Shown: positions 53,172-61,795, counted from the stretch's first letter. The stretch: 64,000 nt of DNA from Streptomyces sp. Act143 (GCF_003143935.1 NZ_QFRX01000001.1:1684071-1748070); one strand, 5' to 3'. Notes: a model not told the origin generated them from the sequence alone. Program-made: numbers and translations.

Positions 53172-54055
53172 CCCTCTCCTCGCAGAGTCACGCCCGCCTC
53201 ACGCAGCAGCCGGAGCTTGCCGGGCTTGGGCGGGCCGGGAAGTACGTCGTATTCGGCGGCGGCGATCGCACCGATCGCCGCCCTTCCCCCCGCCACGAAT
53301 CCCGCGAGCAGCAGCTTCAACCTGCCGTGGACGCTACCCACCAGGGGGGCGCCTTCATTCAGGAGACAGCGGGCGCGTTCTGCTTCGTACGCAACCAGTG
53401 CGCGCACCGATGCGCCTGCGCTCCTCGTGGCGAGATCCGCCTCCTGGACATGGAAACGCTTCATGTCCTCGGCGGGCAGATAAATGCGGTCGCGGCCGAG
53501 GTCCTCGGCCACGTCCTGGAGGTGTTCGACGATCTGGAGCGCCGTGCAGATCGCGTCGGAGAGGCGGACCCGCTCCGGGGTGGAGGTGCCGGTGACCCCG
53601 AGGACCAGGCGGCCGACGGGGTTGGCCGACAGTTCGCAGTACGCGAGCAGGTCGTCGCAGGTCTCGTACCGCTTGACCAGCTGGTCCTGGCGGTTGGCGG
53701 CGATCAGGCCCAGGAAGGGCTCGGGGGTGAGCGCGCGGCGGCGGACCGTGGGCTGGAGGCGGCGCAGCAGGGGGTGACGGGGTTCTCCCGTGAAGACCCG
53801 GTCGAGGTCGGCCTCGAAGGCGTCCAGCATCACCAGGCGGTCGTCGGCCTCCGCCGGGGAGACGCCGAGGAGGCGGGCGTCGGCGCCGCCGGGGGCGAGG
53901 TCGCCGTCGCCGATGTCGTCGACGAGGCGGGCGAAGCCGTAGACGGCCATGAGGTCGGCGCGCCAGGCCCGGGGCAGGAAGAAGGGGGCCACGGGGAAGT
54001 TCTCACCCGCGGCCTTGTCGAGCGTGCCACGCTCCGGATCCGAGGCGCGCGCCAC
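53168..54055 (-). CDS. hpnC: Hydroxysqualene synthase HpnC
   Basis: 295 residues from the GTG at 54055, chosen because GGGAG lies 6 bp upstream. Squalene/phytoene synthase fold: ENFPVAPFFLPRAWRADLMAVYGFARLVDDIGDG, YCELSANPVGRLVLGVTG and LQIVEHLQDVAEDLGRDRIYLP. Converts presqualene diphosphate to hydroxysqualene. First gene of the operon. An ATG at 54138 with a good ribosome site opens an out-of-frame 23-codon ORF ending 12 bp before this GTG, so the native start may be altered by a frameshift or preceded by a leader peptide. Confidence 0.9.
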   Translation of the reverse strand: MARASDPERGTLDKAAGENFPVAPFFLPRAWRADLMAVYGFARLVDDIGDGDLAPGGADARLLGVSPAEADDRLVMLDAFEADLDRVFTGEPRHPLLRRLQPTVRRRALTPEPFLGLIAANRQDQLVKRYETCDDLLAYCELSANPVGRLVLGVTGTSTPERVRLSDAICTALQIVEHLQDVAEDLGRDRIYLPAEDMKRFHVQEADLATRSAGASVRALVAYEAERARCLLNEGAPLVGSVHGRLKLLLAGFVAGGRAAIGAIAAAEYDVLPGPPKPGKLRLLREAGVTLRGEG

Positions 54056-54380
54056 GTCGGCTCCCGTCACCGCCGGCTGCCCGGGACGCGGACGGCACAC
54101 GCGTTGAGCTGGGGAGTTTCCGTAGCCATAGCCGTCATGTCTCCCGTTCTACACCGCCGACCCAATACACACTATTTCGGACACGCCGCCCGGCCTTCCG
54201 CGCGGCAGCCCTGCCTGAGGGTGTCGGGCATTATCGCCCCACTTGCCGCGATTCGGGACCGGTACAGCTTACGTTGTACAGCGCAGCGCGGATCGCCGGG
54301 GTGTCCTGCACATCACAACAACACACCGATTGATTTCAAGATTCCTGCGGGGCATCGAAGTTGACGTTTCCTTTGCAGAC
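54056..54380. other. Promoter region of hopanoid operon
   Basis: A 325-bp gap on the 5' side of hpnC contains AT-rich islands (near 54170 and 54320) but no unambiguous -35/-10 pair. Its inner end holds the 23-codon ORF MTAMATETPQLNACAV... (54067-54138, minus strand). Confidence 0.5.
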
Positions 54381-54417
54381 GCGGGGCCCCGCCGGAGCAG
54401 TTCCGGCGGGGCCCCGC
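54381..54417. terminator. Terminator hairpin separating glycan and hopanoid operons
   Basis: gcggggccccgccgg (54381-54395) and its exact reverse complement (54403-54417) enclose a 7-bp loop. It lies 38 bp after the ABC ATPase stop. No T tract follows, as is common for Streptomyces terminators. Confidence 0.8.
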
Positions 54418-54454
54418 GAAGCGTCATGACCCGGTTCGTCCAGGCCGTGGTGGA

Positions 54455-55246
54455 CTACTTGCCCGTGAACTTCTCGTACTCCTTGAGGACCTCGTCGGTC
54501 GGGCCGTCCATGCGCAGCTCGCCGCGCTCCAGCCACAGGACACGGTTGCAGGTGTCACGGATCGACTTGTTGTTGTGACTGACCAGAAACACCGTGCCGG
54601 CCTCCTTGCGCAGCTCCCGGATACGCGCCTCGGAACGCTTCTGGAACTTGCGGTCACCCGTGGCCAGGGCCTCGTCGATCATCAGCACGTCGTGGTCCTT
54701 GGCGGCGGCGATGGAGAAGCGGAGCCGGGCCGCCATGCCGGAGGAGTACGTGCGCATCGGGAGGGTGATGAAGTCGCCCTTCTCGTTGATGCCGGAGAAG
54801 TCGACGATCTCCTGGTAGCGCTCCTTGATCTGCTCACGGGACATGCCCATGGCGAGCCCGCCCAATATGACGTTGCGCTCGCCGGTGAGGTCGTTCATCA
54901 GGGCCGCGTTGACGCCGAGCAGCGAGGGCTGGCCGTCGGTGTAGACCTTGCCGCTCTCGGCGGGCAGCAGCCCGGCGATGGCGCGCAGCAGGGTCGACTT
55001 GCCGGAGCCGTTGGAGCCGATGAGGCCGATGGCCTCACCGCGGTAGGCGACGAAGGAGACGCCGCGCACGGCGTGCACCTTGCGGACGCCGCGCTCCTCG
55101 CCGCGCTTGAGGATGCGGCTGAGGGCGGCGGTGGCGCTGCCCTTGCCGGACTTGGCGCCGTTGACGCGGTAGACGATGTGCAGGTCGTCCGCGATGACGG
55201 TGGGGCGGGGGTCCTGGGGAGCCGCCTTCTGCTCGGTCTCAGCCAC
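54455..55246 (-). CDS. ABC exporter ATPase (Wzt/TagH-like)
   Basis: 263 residues from a GTG at 55246, overlapping the permease gene by 8 bp. Walker A IGLIGSNGSGKSTLLRAIAGLL, signature TYSSGMAARLRFSIA, Walker B VLMIDEALATGD and H-loop FLVSHNNKSI: the polysaccharide/teichoic acid exporter class (ABC-2). It lacks the C-terminal carbohydrate-binding domain of O-antigen Wzt, so it does not read chain ends that way. Energises export of the product of the upstream genes. Confidence 0.93.
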   Translation of the reverse strand: MAETEQKAAPQDPRPTVIADDLHIVYRVNGAKSGKGSATAALSRILKRGEERGVRKVHAVRGVSFVAYRGEAIGLIGSNGSGKSTLLRAIAGLLPAESGKVYTDGQPSLLGVNAALMNDLTGERNVILGGLAMGMSREQIKERYQEIVDFSGINEKGDFITLPMRTYSSGMAARLRFSIAAAKDHDVLMIDEALATGDRKFQKRSEARIRELRKEAGTVFLVSHNNKSIRDTCNRVLWLERGELRMDGPTDEVLKEYEKFTGK

Positions 55247-56174
55247 GGCCGTACCTCTCTTCCGCCTTCCAGAAGTACACGAACCCGAACGCGCCGGCGA
55301 CCAGCGCCCAGCCGAGGGCGAACAGCCACACGTGCGGGGGCAGGTACTCGGAGCCGTAGCCGTCGATCAGCGCGAAGCGGATCAGGTCCATGTAGATGGC
55401 GGCGGGGTTCCACTGGAGGACCTCGGTGACCCAGCCCGGCAGGTCCTTGTCGGCGAGCATGGCCGGGATGCTGAACATCACGCCCGAGGCGTACATCCAG
55501 GTACGCAGGACGAACGGCATCAGCTGGGCGAGGTCGGGGGTCTTGCTGCCCATGCGGGCGAAGATCAGCGCGAGGCCGGTGTTGAACACGAAGTGCAGGA
55601 CCAGCGCGGGGACCACCAGGAGCCAGGACAGGCCGGGGTAGCTGCCGAACGCCACCATGACCACGACCAGCACGATCATGGAGTAGAGCAGCTGCTGGAG
55701 CTGCTGGAGCGCGAAGGAGATCGGCAGGGAGGCGCGCGGGAAGTGCAGCGCCCGCACCAGGCCCAGGTTGCCGGAGATGGCCCGCACGCCCGCGAGGACC
55801 GAGCTCTGCGTGAACGTGAACACGAACACGCCGGTCACCAGGAACGGCACGTAGATGTCGTGCGGGATGCCCTTCCGGGCACCCAGCAGCAGACCGAAGA
55901 TGAAGAAGTAGACGAGCGCGTTCAGCAACGGAGTGGCCACCTGCCACAGCTGGCCGAGCTTGGCCTGGCTGTACTGGGCGGTCAGCTTCGCCCGCGAGAA
56001 CGCGAGGATGAAGTGGCGCCGGTCCCAGAGCTGGCGGACGTACTCGACGAGCGAGGGGCGGGCACCGCTCACGGACAGCCCGTACTTGGCGGCGAGCTGT
56101 GCCGCGTCAAGGCCCTCGTCGGGCGACGGAGGCGCGGTCACCGCGACTCCGCCGTCATGCGTTGTCTCACTCAC
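55239..56174 (-). CDS. ABC exporter permease (Wzm/TagG-like)
   Basis: 311 residues from a GTG at 56174. A 55-residue cytoplasmic start ends in LWDRRHFILAFSRAKLTAQYSQAKLGQLW (ABC-2 coupling region), then six membrane helices, e.g. LLNALVYFFIFGLLLG and YVPFLVTGVFVFTFTQ. Homologous to permeases for teichoic acids, O-antigens and arabinogalactan precursors. Forms the exporter with the ATPase. Confidence 0.93.
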   Translation of the reverse strand: MSETTHDGGVAVTAPPSPDEGLDAAQLAAKYGLSVSGARPSLVEYVRQLWDRRHFILAFSRAKLTAQYSQAKLGQLWQVATPLLNALVYFFIFGLLLGARKGIPHDIYVPFLVTGVFVFTFTQSSVLAGVRAISGNLGLVRALHFPRASLPISFALQQLQQLLYSMIVLVVVMVAFGSYPGLSWLLVVPALVLHFVFNTGLALIFARMGSKTPDLAQLMPFVLRTWMYASGVMFSIPAMLADKDLPGWVTEVLQWNPAAIYMDLIRFALIDGYGSEYLPPHVWLFALGWALVAGAFGFVYFWKAEERYGRG

Positions 56175-56271
56175 TGGTGGAAACTTTCGTCTTCGAGATG
56201 CGCAGCCTGTGCGGGCTTGGGCATGAGCCGGGGCCGGGGGTCGGGCCCGGCCGCTCTCTGGTTCGAGCTTG

Positions 56272-57168
56272 TCAGATGACCGGGGGCCGGCCCAGTCGGG
56301 TCAGCCGCCACACGGTACGCCACTTCATGGGCTTGCGTGGACCGCACGCGGTGGTCCAGCCTTCCCGGAACCCGCCGAACCATGCCTTGAGCGCGGGCCG
56401 GGAGGGGCGGCGCAGCAGGGTGAGCAGCATCCAGACCCCGAGGTAGACGGGGACCAGCGGGGCGGGCAGGTTGCGGCGGGCGAGCCAGACCCGGTTGCGG
56501 GCGACCATGCGGTGGTAGACCGCGTGCCGCGAGGGCGCGGTCGTCGGGTGGTACAGCACCATGTCGGACCGGTAGTCGATCATCCAGCCCGCGTCGAGAG
56601 CCCGCCATGCCAGGTCGGTTTCCTCGTGGGCGTAGAAGAATTCGTCCGGGAGGCCGCCGACTTCGGCGAAGACCTGGGTGCGGACGGCGTTGGCGCCGCC
56701 GAGGAAGGTCGTCACCCGGGAGGAGCGCATCGGGTCCGCGGCGCGCAGGCGCGGGACATGGCGGCGCTGGGTGACCCCGGTGTCCGGGTCGGCGATGCGG
56801 AAGCTGACGATGCCGAGCTCGGGGTCCTCGGCGAACGCCGTGCGGCACAGCTCGGCGGTGTCGTGGTGGGCGAGGAGGCCGTCGTCGTCGAGGAAGAGCA
56901 ATATGTCGACATCGCGACCGCTGGGGCCGAACGCCTCGATGCCGACGTTGCGGCCACCGGGGATGCCGAGGTTCTCGGGCAGCTCGATCGTGCGGACGCC
57001 CGCGGGGACGTCCGGGACGGGCGAGCCGTTGCCGACGACCACCACCTCGACGCGGTCGCCGTCCTGCTTGGCGACCGAGTCGAGGAGGGCGCGGAGCTCA
57101 TCGGGGCGGTTGCCCATGGTGATGATGACCGCGCCGACCTTCAGTGGCGCGCTGGCGGGGGCGGTCAC
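56272..57168 (-). CDS. Family 2 glycosyltransferase
   Basis: 298 residues from a GTG at 57168 that overlaps the preceding stop as GTGA. GT-A fold: VGAVIITMGNRPDELRALLDSV, LPENLGIPGGRNVGIEAFG, DVDILLFLDDDGLL (Asp-rich metal site), LGGANAVRTQVFAEVGGLPDEFFYAHEETDLAWRALDAGW (acceptor-side ED/W region). Resembles rhamnosyl/galactosyltransferases of polymer loci. It may use UDP-galactose from the divergent GalE. The C-terminal 70 residues include a hydrophobic segment for membrane contact. Confidence 0.92.
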   Translation of the reverse strand: MTAPASAPLKVGAVIITMGNRPDELRALLDSVAKQDGDRVEVVVVGNGSPVPDVPAGVRTIELPENLGIPGGRNVGIEAFGPSGRDVDILLFLDDDGLLAHHDTAELCRTAFAEDPELGIVSFRIADPDTGVTQRRHVPRLRAADPMRSSRVTTFLGGANAVRTQVFAEVGGLPDEFFYAHEETDLAWRALDAGWMIDYRSDMVLYHPTTAPSRHAVYHRMVARNRVWLARRNLPAPLVPVYLGVWMLLTLLRRPSRPALKAWFGGFREGWTTACGPRKPMKWRTVWRLTRLGRPPVI

Positions 57169-57944
57169 TTCAGCCTGCTCGAAGCGAGGATGGACACCAG
57201 GTGCAGCAGGGTCTGCAGCAGCGCGATGCCGGCCAGGACGGCGACGCCGAGGCGGGACCAGAACAGGTCGCCGCGCAGGGTGTCCGCGATCGCCAGGACC
57301 AGGATGAGCAGGGAGGCCTCGATGCCGAGGATGAGGCGGTGGAACTTGAGCATGGCGGCGGCCCTGCGGGCCAGCGCCATGCCGGAGGAGCGCATCTCGG
57401 CCGCCGACTCCTGGACGGGCGGCTTGCCGGCCTGGTGGCGGGCGACACCGACGAGGTCGGTCTCCGCCTTGATCAGGATGGCGCCGAGGGCGGCCAGGGT
57501 GCCAAGGAACGCCCACAGCCAGTCGATACGGCCGCTGCCGAACAGGTCGGCCGCGCGCAGACCGAAGCCGACGAGGACGGCGGCGTCGGTGAGGTAGGCG
57601 CCGACCCGGTCCAGGTAGACGCCGTTGAGCGAGTACTGCTTCTTCCAGCGCGCGATCTCGCCGTCGACGCAGTCCAGCAGCAGGTACATCTGCACGCAGA
57701 CCACACCGAGGACGGCCCCCGGGATCCCCGGCACGAGCAGTGCCGGGGCCGCGAGGACGCCGAAGACGGTCATCAGGTACGTGAGCTGGTTGGGCGTGAC
57801 CCTGGTGTTCACCAGGTAGCGGTCCACCCGCAGGGACACCTCGCGCATGTAGAGGCGTCCCATCCAGTGCTCACCGCTGCGCCGGTCCTTCACCCCAGCG
57901 GGGTGCACGACCGGACGGAGTTCAGCTACCGATGGTCTTGACAT
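57165..57944 (-). CDS. CDP-alcohol phosphatidyltransferase, atypical catalytic motif
   Basis: 259 residues from ATG 57944, overlapping the dehydrogenase gene by 23 bp. The first half of the motif is intact (LLLDCVDGEIAR, then Gly and YLD), but the position of the fourth, catalytic-base Asp holds Ala (YLDRVGAYLTD); an Asp occurs four residues later. TPNQLTYLMTV and about six membrane helices are typical of the family. It should move a phospho-alcohol from CDP onto a lipid or polyol. The missing Asp may mark a separate subfamily. Confidence 0.85.
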   Translation of the reverse strand: MSRPSVAELRPVVHPAGVKDRRSGEHWMGRLYMREVSLRVDRYLVNTRVTPNQLTYLMTVFGVLAAPALLVPGIPGAVLGVVCVQMYLLLDCVDGEIARWKKQYSLNGVYLDRVGAYLTDAAVLVGFGLRAADLFGSGRIDWLWAFLGTLAALGAILIKAETDLVGVARHQAGKPPVQESAAEMRSSGMALARRAAAMLKFHRLILGIEASLLILVLAIADTLRGDLFWSRLGVAVLAGIALLQTLLHLVSILASSRLK

Positions 57945-58983
57945 AGTCGACGTAGAGATCCTTGATCTGGTCGGTCTTGAGGTCGAGGTGTTCGAGGATC
58001 GTGTACCGGCCGGGCCGGGTCTCGGGGGCGAACTCCACGGCGCGGACGAACTCCTCCACGCTGAAGCCGATCTCCTCCGGGAGCACCGGGAGGCCGTGCC
58101 GGCGCAGCACCGAGGCCATGTACGCCGACTCCTCGTGAGCGCCCCGCAGGAACATCGCGAAGGCCGCGCCGAGGCCGCACTGCTCGCCATGGGCGGCGGC
58201 GCGCATGGGGAAGAGCAGGTCGAAGGCGTGGTTGATCTCGTGGCAGGCGCCGGAGGACGGGCGGGAGTCGCCCGAGACCGACATGGCGATGCCGCTGAGC
58301 ACGAGCGCCTCGGCGAGCACCTGGAGGAAGTCCGTGTCCCCTATGCCGCCGGGGTGCCGCAGGACCGCCTCGCCGGCCTGGCGGGCGATGGCGGCGGCGA
58401 GGCCGTCGATCTTCTCGCCCTTGACACGGTTGGCCAGCTCCCAGTCCGCGATCGCGGAGATGTTGGAGATGGCGTCGCCGATGCCGGCGCGCACGAAACG
58501 GGCCGGGGCCTCGTGGATGACATCCAGGTCGATGACGACCGCGATCGGATTCGGGACACCGTAGGAGCCGCGCCCCGCGTCGTTGTCCAGGGTGGCCACC
58601 GGCGAGCACAGACCGTCGTGCGCGAGGTTCGTCGGCACGGCGACCAGCGGCAGGCCGACGCGCGCCGCGGCGAACTTGGCGCAGTCGATGATCTTGCCGC
58701 CGCCGAGGCCCACGACGGCGTCGTAGTGGCCGGCCTTTATGTCGCTCGCCAGCCGCACGGCGTCGTCGAGGGTCCCGCCCCCGACCTCGTACCAGCTGGC
58801 ACCGGGCAGCGAGGGCTCCAGCCGCTGCCGCAGGCGGGCGCCGGAGCCCCCGCTGACGGCCACGGCGAGCCGACCGGAGTGCGAGATGCGCTCGTCGAAG
58901 AGCACGCCGACCAGGTCGTCGAGGGCACCCGCGCGGATGTCGACGACGACCGGCGAGGGAATCAGCCGGGTCAGTACTGGCAC
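57922..58983 (-). CDS. Glycerol-1-phosphate dehydrogenase-like enzyme (EgsA/AraM type)
   Basis: 353 residues from a GTG at 58983, overlapping the cytidylyltransferase gene by 13 bp. NAD-binding VVGLGGGKIIDCAKFAA, VPTNLAHDGLCSPVATLD, and metal site residues in HEINHAFDLLFPMRAAAHGEQCG. These align with sn-glycerol-1-phosphate dehydrogenases of archaea and AraM of Bacillus, not with glycerol-3-phosphate enzymes. It would reduce dihydroxyacetone phosphate to sn-glycerol-1-phosphate. A different polyol or phosphonate substrate is possible, but no phosphonate-forming mutase is present. Confidence 0.8.
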   Translation of the reverse strand: MPVLTRLIPSPVVVDIRAGALDDLVGVLFDERISHSGRLAVAVSGGSGARLRQRLEPSLPGASWYEVGGGTLDDAVRLASDIKAGHYDAVVGLGGGKIIDCAKFAAARVGLPLVAVPTNLAHDGLCSPVATLDNDAGRGSYGVPNPIAVVIDLDVIHEAPARFVRAGIGDAISNISAIADWELANRVKGEKIDGLAAAIARQAGEAVLRHPGGIGDTDFLQVLAEALVLSGIAMSVSGDSRPSSGACHEINHAFDLLFPMRAAAHGEQCGLGAAFAMFLRGAHEESAYMASVLRRHGLPVLPEEIGFSVEEFVRAVEFAPETRPGRYTILEHLDLKTDQIKDLYVDYVKTIGS

Positions 58984-59723
58984 GCGATCTCCCGTCCGCG
59001 GGCGAGATCGTCGTGGTTGTCGATCTCCACCCACTGAACGTCGCCGATCGGCGCGACATCGATCTTGAAGCCGCGGTTCACGAGCTCCTGGTACCCGTGC
59101 TCGTAGAACTGCTGCGGGTCGGTCTCCCAGACCGTCTTCAGCGCGTCGGCCAGCTCGGGGGCGGCGTCGCCCTCGATGAGGGTGACACCGATGTACTCGC
59201 CGGTCGCCTCGGCGGGGTCCATCAGCTTGGTGATCTTCGTGACGCCCTTGGCGGGGTCGACGACGACCTTCATCTCCTCGTCGGCGAGGGACTTCACGGC
59301 GTCCAGCGCGAGGATGATCTTCTTGCCCTCGCCGCGGGCGGCGAGCAGCGTCTTCTCGACGGAGACCGGGTGCACGGTGTCGCCGTTGGCGAGGATCACA
59401 CCGTCCTTGAGGGCGTCACGGCCGCACCACAGGGAGTACGCGTTGTTCCACTCCTCGGCCTTGTCGTTGTCGATGAGGGTGAGCTTGAGGCCGTACTTCG
59501 CCTCCAGGGCCTCCTTGCGCGCGTACACGGCCTCCTTGCGGTAGCCGACGATGACCGCGACCTCGGTCAGACCGATCTCCGCGAAGTTGCCGAGAGTGAG
59601 GTCGAGAACCGTGGGTTCGCCCTCTATGCCCGCGGGGCCCACCGGCACCAGAGCCTTGGGAAGGCTGTCGGTGTAGGGGCGCAGACGCCGTCCGGCGCCG
59701 GCCGCCAGCACGAGGCCGATCAT
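58971..59723 (-). CDS. Phospho-alcohol cytidylyltransferase (LicC-like)
   Basis: 250 residues; the ATG overlaps the upstream stop as ATGA. Nucleotidyltransferase signature MIGLVLAAGAGRRLRPYTDSLPKALVPV, then NDKAEEWNNAYSLWCGRD, the NNxYSL motif of phosphocholine and inositol-phosphate cytidylyltransferases, and GVILANGDTVHP and QWVEIDNHDDL. Expected to make a CDP-activated phospho-alcohol, plausibly from the product of the next gene, for the two CDP-alcohol phosphotransferases in the operon. Confidence 0.85.
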   Translation of the reverse strand: MIGLVLAAGAGRRLRPYTDSLPKALVPVGPAGIEGEPTVLDLTLGNFAEIGLTEVAVIVGYRKEAVYARKEALEAKYGLKLTLIDNDKAEEWNNAYSLWCGRDALKDGVILANGDTVHPVSVEKTLLAARGEGKKIILALDAVKSLADEEMKVVVDPAKGVTKITKLMDPAEATGEYIGVTLIEGDAAPELADALKTVWETDPQQFYEHGYQELVNRGFKIDVAPIGDVQWVEIDNHDDLARGREIACQY

Positions 59724-61516
59724 GCGGGTTCTCCTTCATCGTGTACGGCGGGCGCCCCGGAGGACACCCAGAAGCGGATGCTCTCGACGAGCACCACCAG
59801 GGCGACGGCCACGGCCAGAGCCGTGAGCGCGACCTTGAACTGCGAGGCGGTGAGCGCGGCGGCCAGGACGGTGACGAGCAGCGTCCGCCCTTCGTGCCCC
59901 CCGATGGCGCGAACCAGCCAGGCCGGGGACGCGCCGGCGTTGCCGCGGATGCGGTACACCGTGTCGTAGTGATGGTAGGCGACCGCCGCCACCAGCCCGA
60001 AAGCCGCAGGAAGGGCTCCGTTCACGTCCGCCTTGGCCGCGAGGATCAGGACGGTGCCGTACTCGGCGGCGCGGAAGAAGGGCGGGACGAGCCAGTCGAG
60101 GGCGCCCTTGAGGGGGCGCTGCAAGGCCACGGGGGACAGCAGTACGTAGACGCCGGCGCCCAGGACGGGCCACCAGCTGCCGTACGGGGAGAGTGCGGCA
60201 CCGAGCACGACGAGGGCTCCGGCGGCGAAGGCGACGTAGGCCGGCCCACGGCCGGGGAGGCCGCGCGTGAAGCGGCTGAGCAGCTCGGCGAGGGGACCGG
60301 AGTCCGTGAGATCGGCGAGGGCCTTCGCCGCCCGGTCCGTGCGCTGCGCCTTGCGGGTCAGCGACCGCAGCACCCGGCCCGCCGTGGTGTACGTCGCCGC
60401 GAACGCGCAGCCGATGAGCAGCGCGTAGAAGGTGATGCGCGGGGTGGTCAGCGCCGTGAGGACCGCGATCATCGCCCAGCGCTCGCCGATCGGCAGCACA
60501 ATCATCCGCCGTACCCACACCGTCCAGCCGACGCTGTCGAGCTTGTCGGAGAGGGCGGCGGTGGGGCTGGTGTTGGCGGTGGCGTCGTGGTTGGCCTCGT
60601 TGAAGGAGAAGTCGACGACGTGGCGGCAGGTCTGCAGGACCATCGCACCGAGGGCGAGGGCCCATACGTCGTCGCCGCCGCGAGCGGCGCCCAGCGCCAG
60701 ACCCGCGTAGTAGGCGTACTCCTTGGCCCGGTCGAAGGTGGCGTCCAGCCAGGCACCGAGCGTGGAGTACTGCAGGGAGTAGCGGGCCAGCTGGCCGTCG
60801 GTGCAGTCCAGGACGAAGGAGAAGATCAGCAGCAGACCGGCCGCGACGAAACCGACCCGTGTGCCGGTGGCCGCACAGCCTGCCGCGATCAGCGCGGTGA
60901 CGAGCGAGGCCGTGGTGACCTGGTTCGGGGTGAGGCCCCGGCGGGCGCACCAGCGGGCGATGTAGCGGGAGTACGGGCTGATGCAGTACGTGGTGAAGAA
61001 GCCGTCCCGGGACTTCACGGCCGACTTCAGGCGTACGGCTTCGTCGTCGACGGCGGCGACGGCCTGCCGTGCCTCGTTGCGGGCCTGGGGGTCGGACGGG
61101 ACGACGGCGACGAGGCTGCCGAGCTCCGGGTGGTGGACGCCGGCGTCGTCCGCGTCCAGCGCCGTGACGATGCGGTCGGCGAGGTTGTCGACGGCGATCG
61201 CCGTGCCGCCGCCCGCGCTGTTCTCCCGGGCCATCGCGCGGGTCAGGGCCTGACGGCCGGCCGGCTGGGCCGTGACGGCGCCGGGGATCGCGGCGAGCGG
61301 GAAGCGGGGGTCGGTCAGGCCGAGGCGCAGGGCGTGCAGGTGGCCGACGAAACCGGCGTCGACGACGGCGACCCGCTGGTCACCGGGCACCTGGGCGAGG
61401 AGGGTCTCGGTCTCGGCGGCGTCGGAGGCGGTCCGGACGTCGAAGCCGAGGGACCGCAGATCGCCCTCGATCGACGATCCGGGGACCGGCTGACCGGTGA
61501 GGATGGCGGTCGACAA
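59720..61516 (-). CDS. CDP-alcohol phosphotransferase with DUF5941 C-terminal domain
   Basis: 598 residues from a TTG at 61516 (AGGGAG 9 bp upstream; no ATG or GTG fits). Residues 1-160 form a soluble domain without clear motifs. KSRDGFFTTYCISPYSRYIA and TPNQVTTASLVTALIA then lead into a complete motif DCTDGQLAR-N8-GAWLDATFD. The C-terminal 200 residues are a second membrane region with YHHYDTVYRIRG, matching DUF5941. The core resembles the phosphotransferase half of bifunctional inositol-phosphate enzymes. First gene of the operon. Confidence 0.83.
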   Translation of the reverse strand: MSTAILTGQPVPGSSIEGDLRSLGFDVRTASDAAETETLLAQVPGDQRVAVVDAGFVGHLHALRLGLTDPRFPLAAIPGAVTAQPAGRQALTRAMARENSAGGGTAIAVDNLADRIVTALDADDAGVHHPELGSLVAVVPSDPQARNEARQAVAAVDDEAVRLKSAVKSRDGFFTTYCISPYSRYIARWCARRGLTPNQVTTASLVTALIAAGCAATGTRVGFVAAGLLLIFSFVLDCTDGQLARYSLQYSTLGAWLDATFDRAKEYAYYAGLALGAARGGDDVWALALGAMVLQTCRHVVDFSFNEANHDATANTSPTAALSDKLDSVGWTVWVRRMIVLPIGERWAMIAVLTALTTPRITFYALLIGCAFAATYTTAGRVLRSLTRKAQRTDRAAKALADLTDSGPLAELLSRFTRGLPGRGPAYVAFAAGALVVLGAALSPYGSWWPVLGAGVYVLLSPVALQRPLKGALDWLVPPFFRAAEYGTVLILAAKADVNGALPAAFGLVAAVAYHHYDTVYRIRGNAGASPAWLVRAIGGHEGRTLLVTVLAAALTASQFKVALTALAVAVALVVLVESIRFWVSSGAPAVHDEGEPA

Positions 61517-61795
61517 CCGAACTCACTCCCTGGGTGCCGACGCCTGGACGCCGGTCGAGTACACGGTGGGGGCGCCCCTTGCCGGTGACGGCCGGGCGGC
61601 ATGTCGGCAGAGGCTATCGGATGCCGGGAAGCCCGCGTTCACCGCCCGTTCACGGGCCGATCCACGGCGGCTCCCCCGGCCTTTGCCGCGATCATCATGG
61701 GTGATCACGGGCCCCGCCCACAAACCGCGGCCGAGCGGATCGGGCATCCGGGACATAGCGTCGGCCGTCGTCGCCTCCGCTTAGGGTGGACGACC

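Noticed and set aside
57922..58983. Phosphonate biosynthesis (iron alcohol dehydrogenase + cytidylyltransferase + CDP-alcohol transferase)
   Set aside because: No phosphoenolpyruvate mutase or phosphonopyruvate decarboxylase in the window, and the dehydrogenase motifs fit EgsA/AraM better. Not fully excluded.
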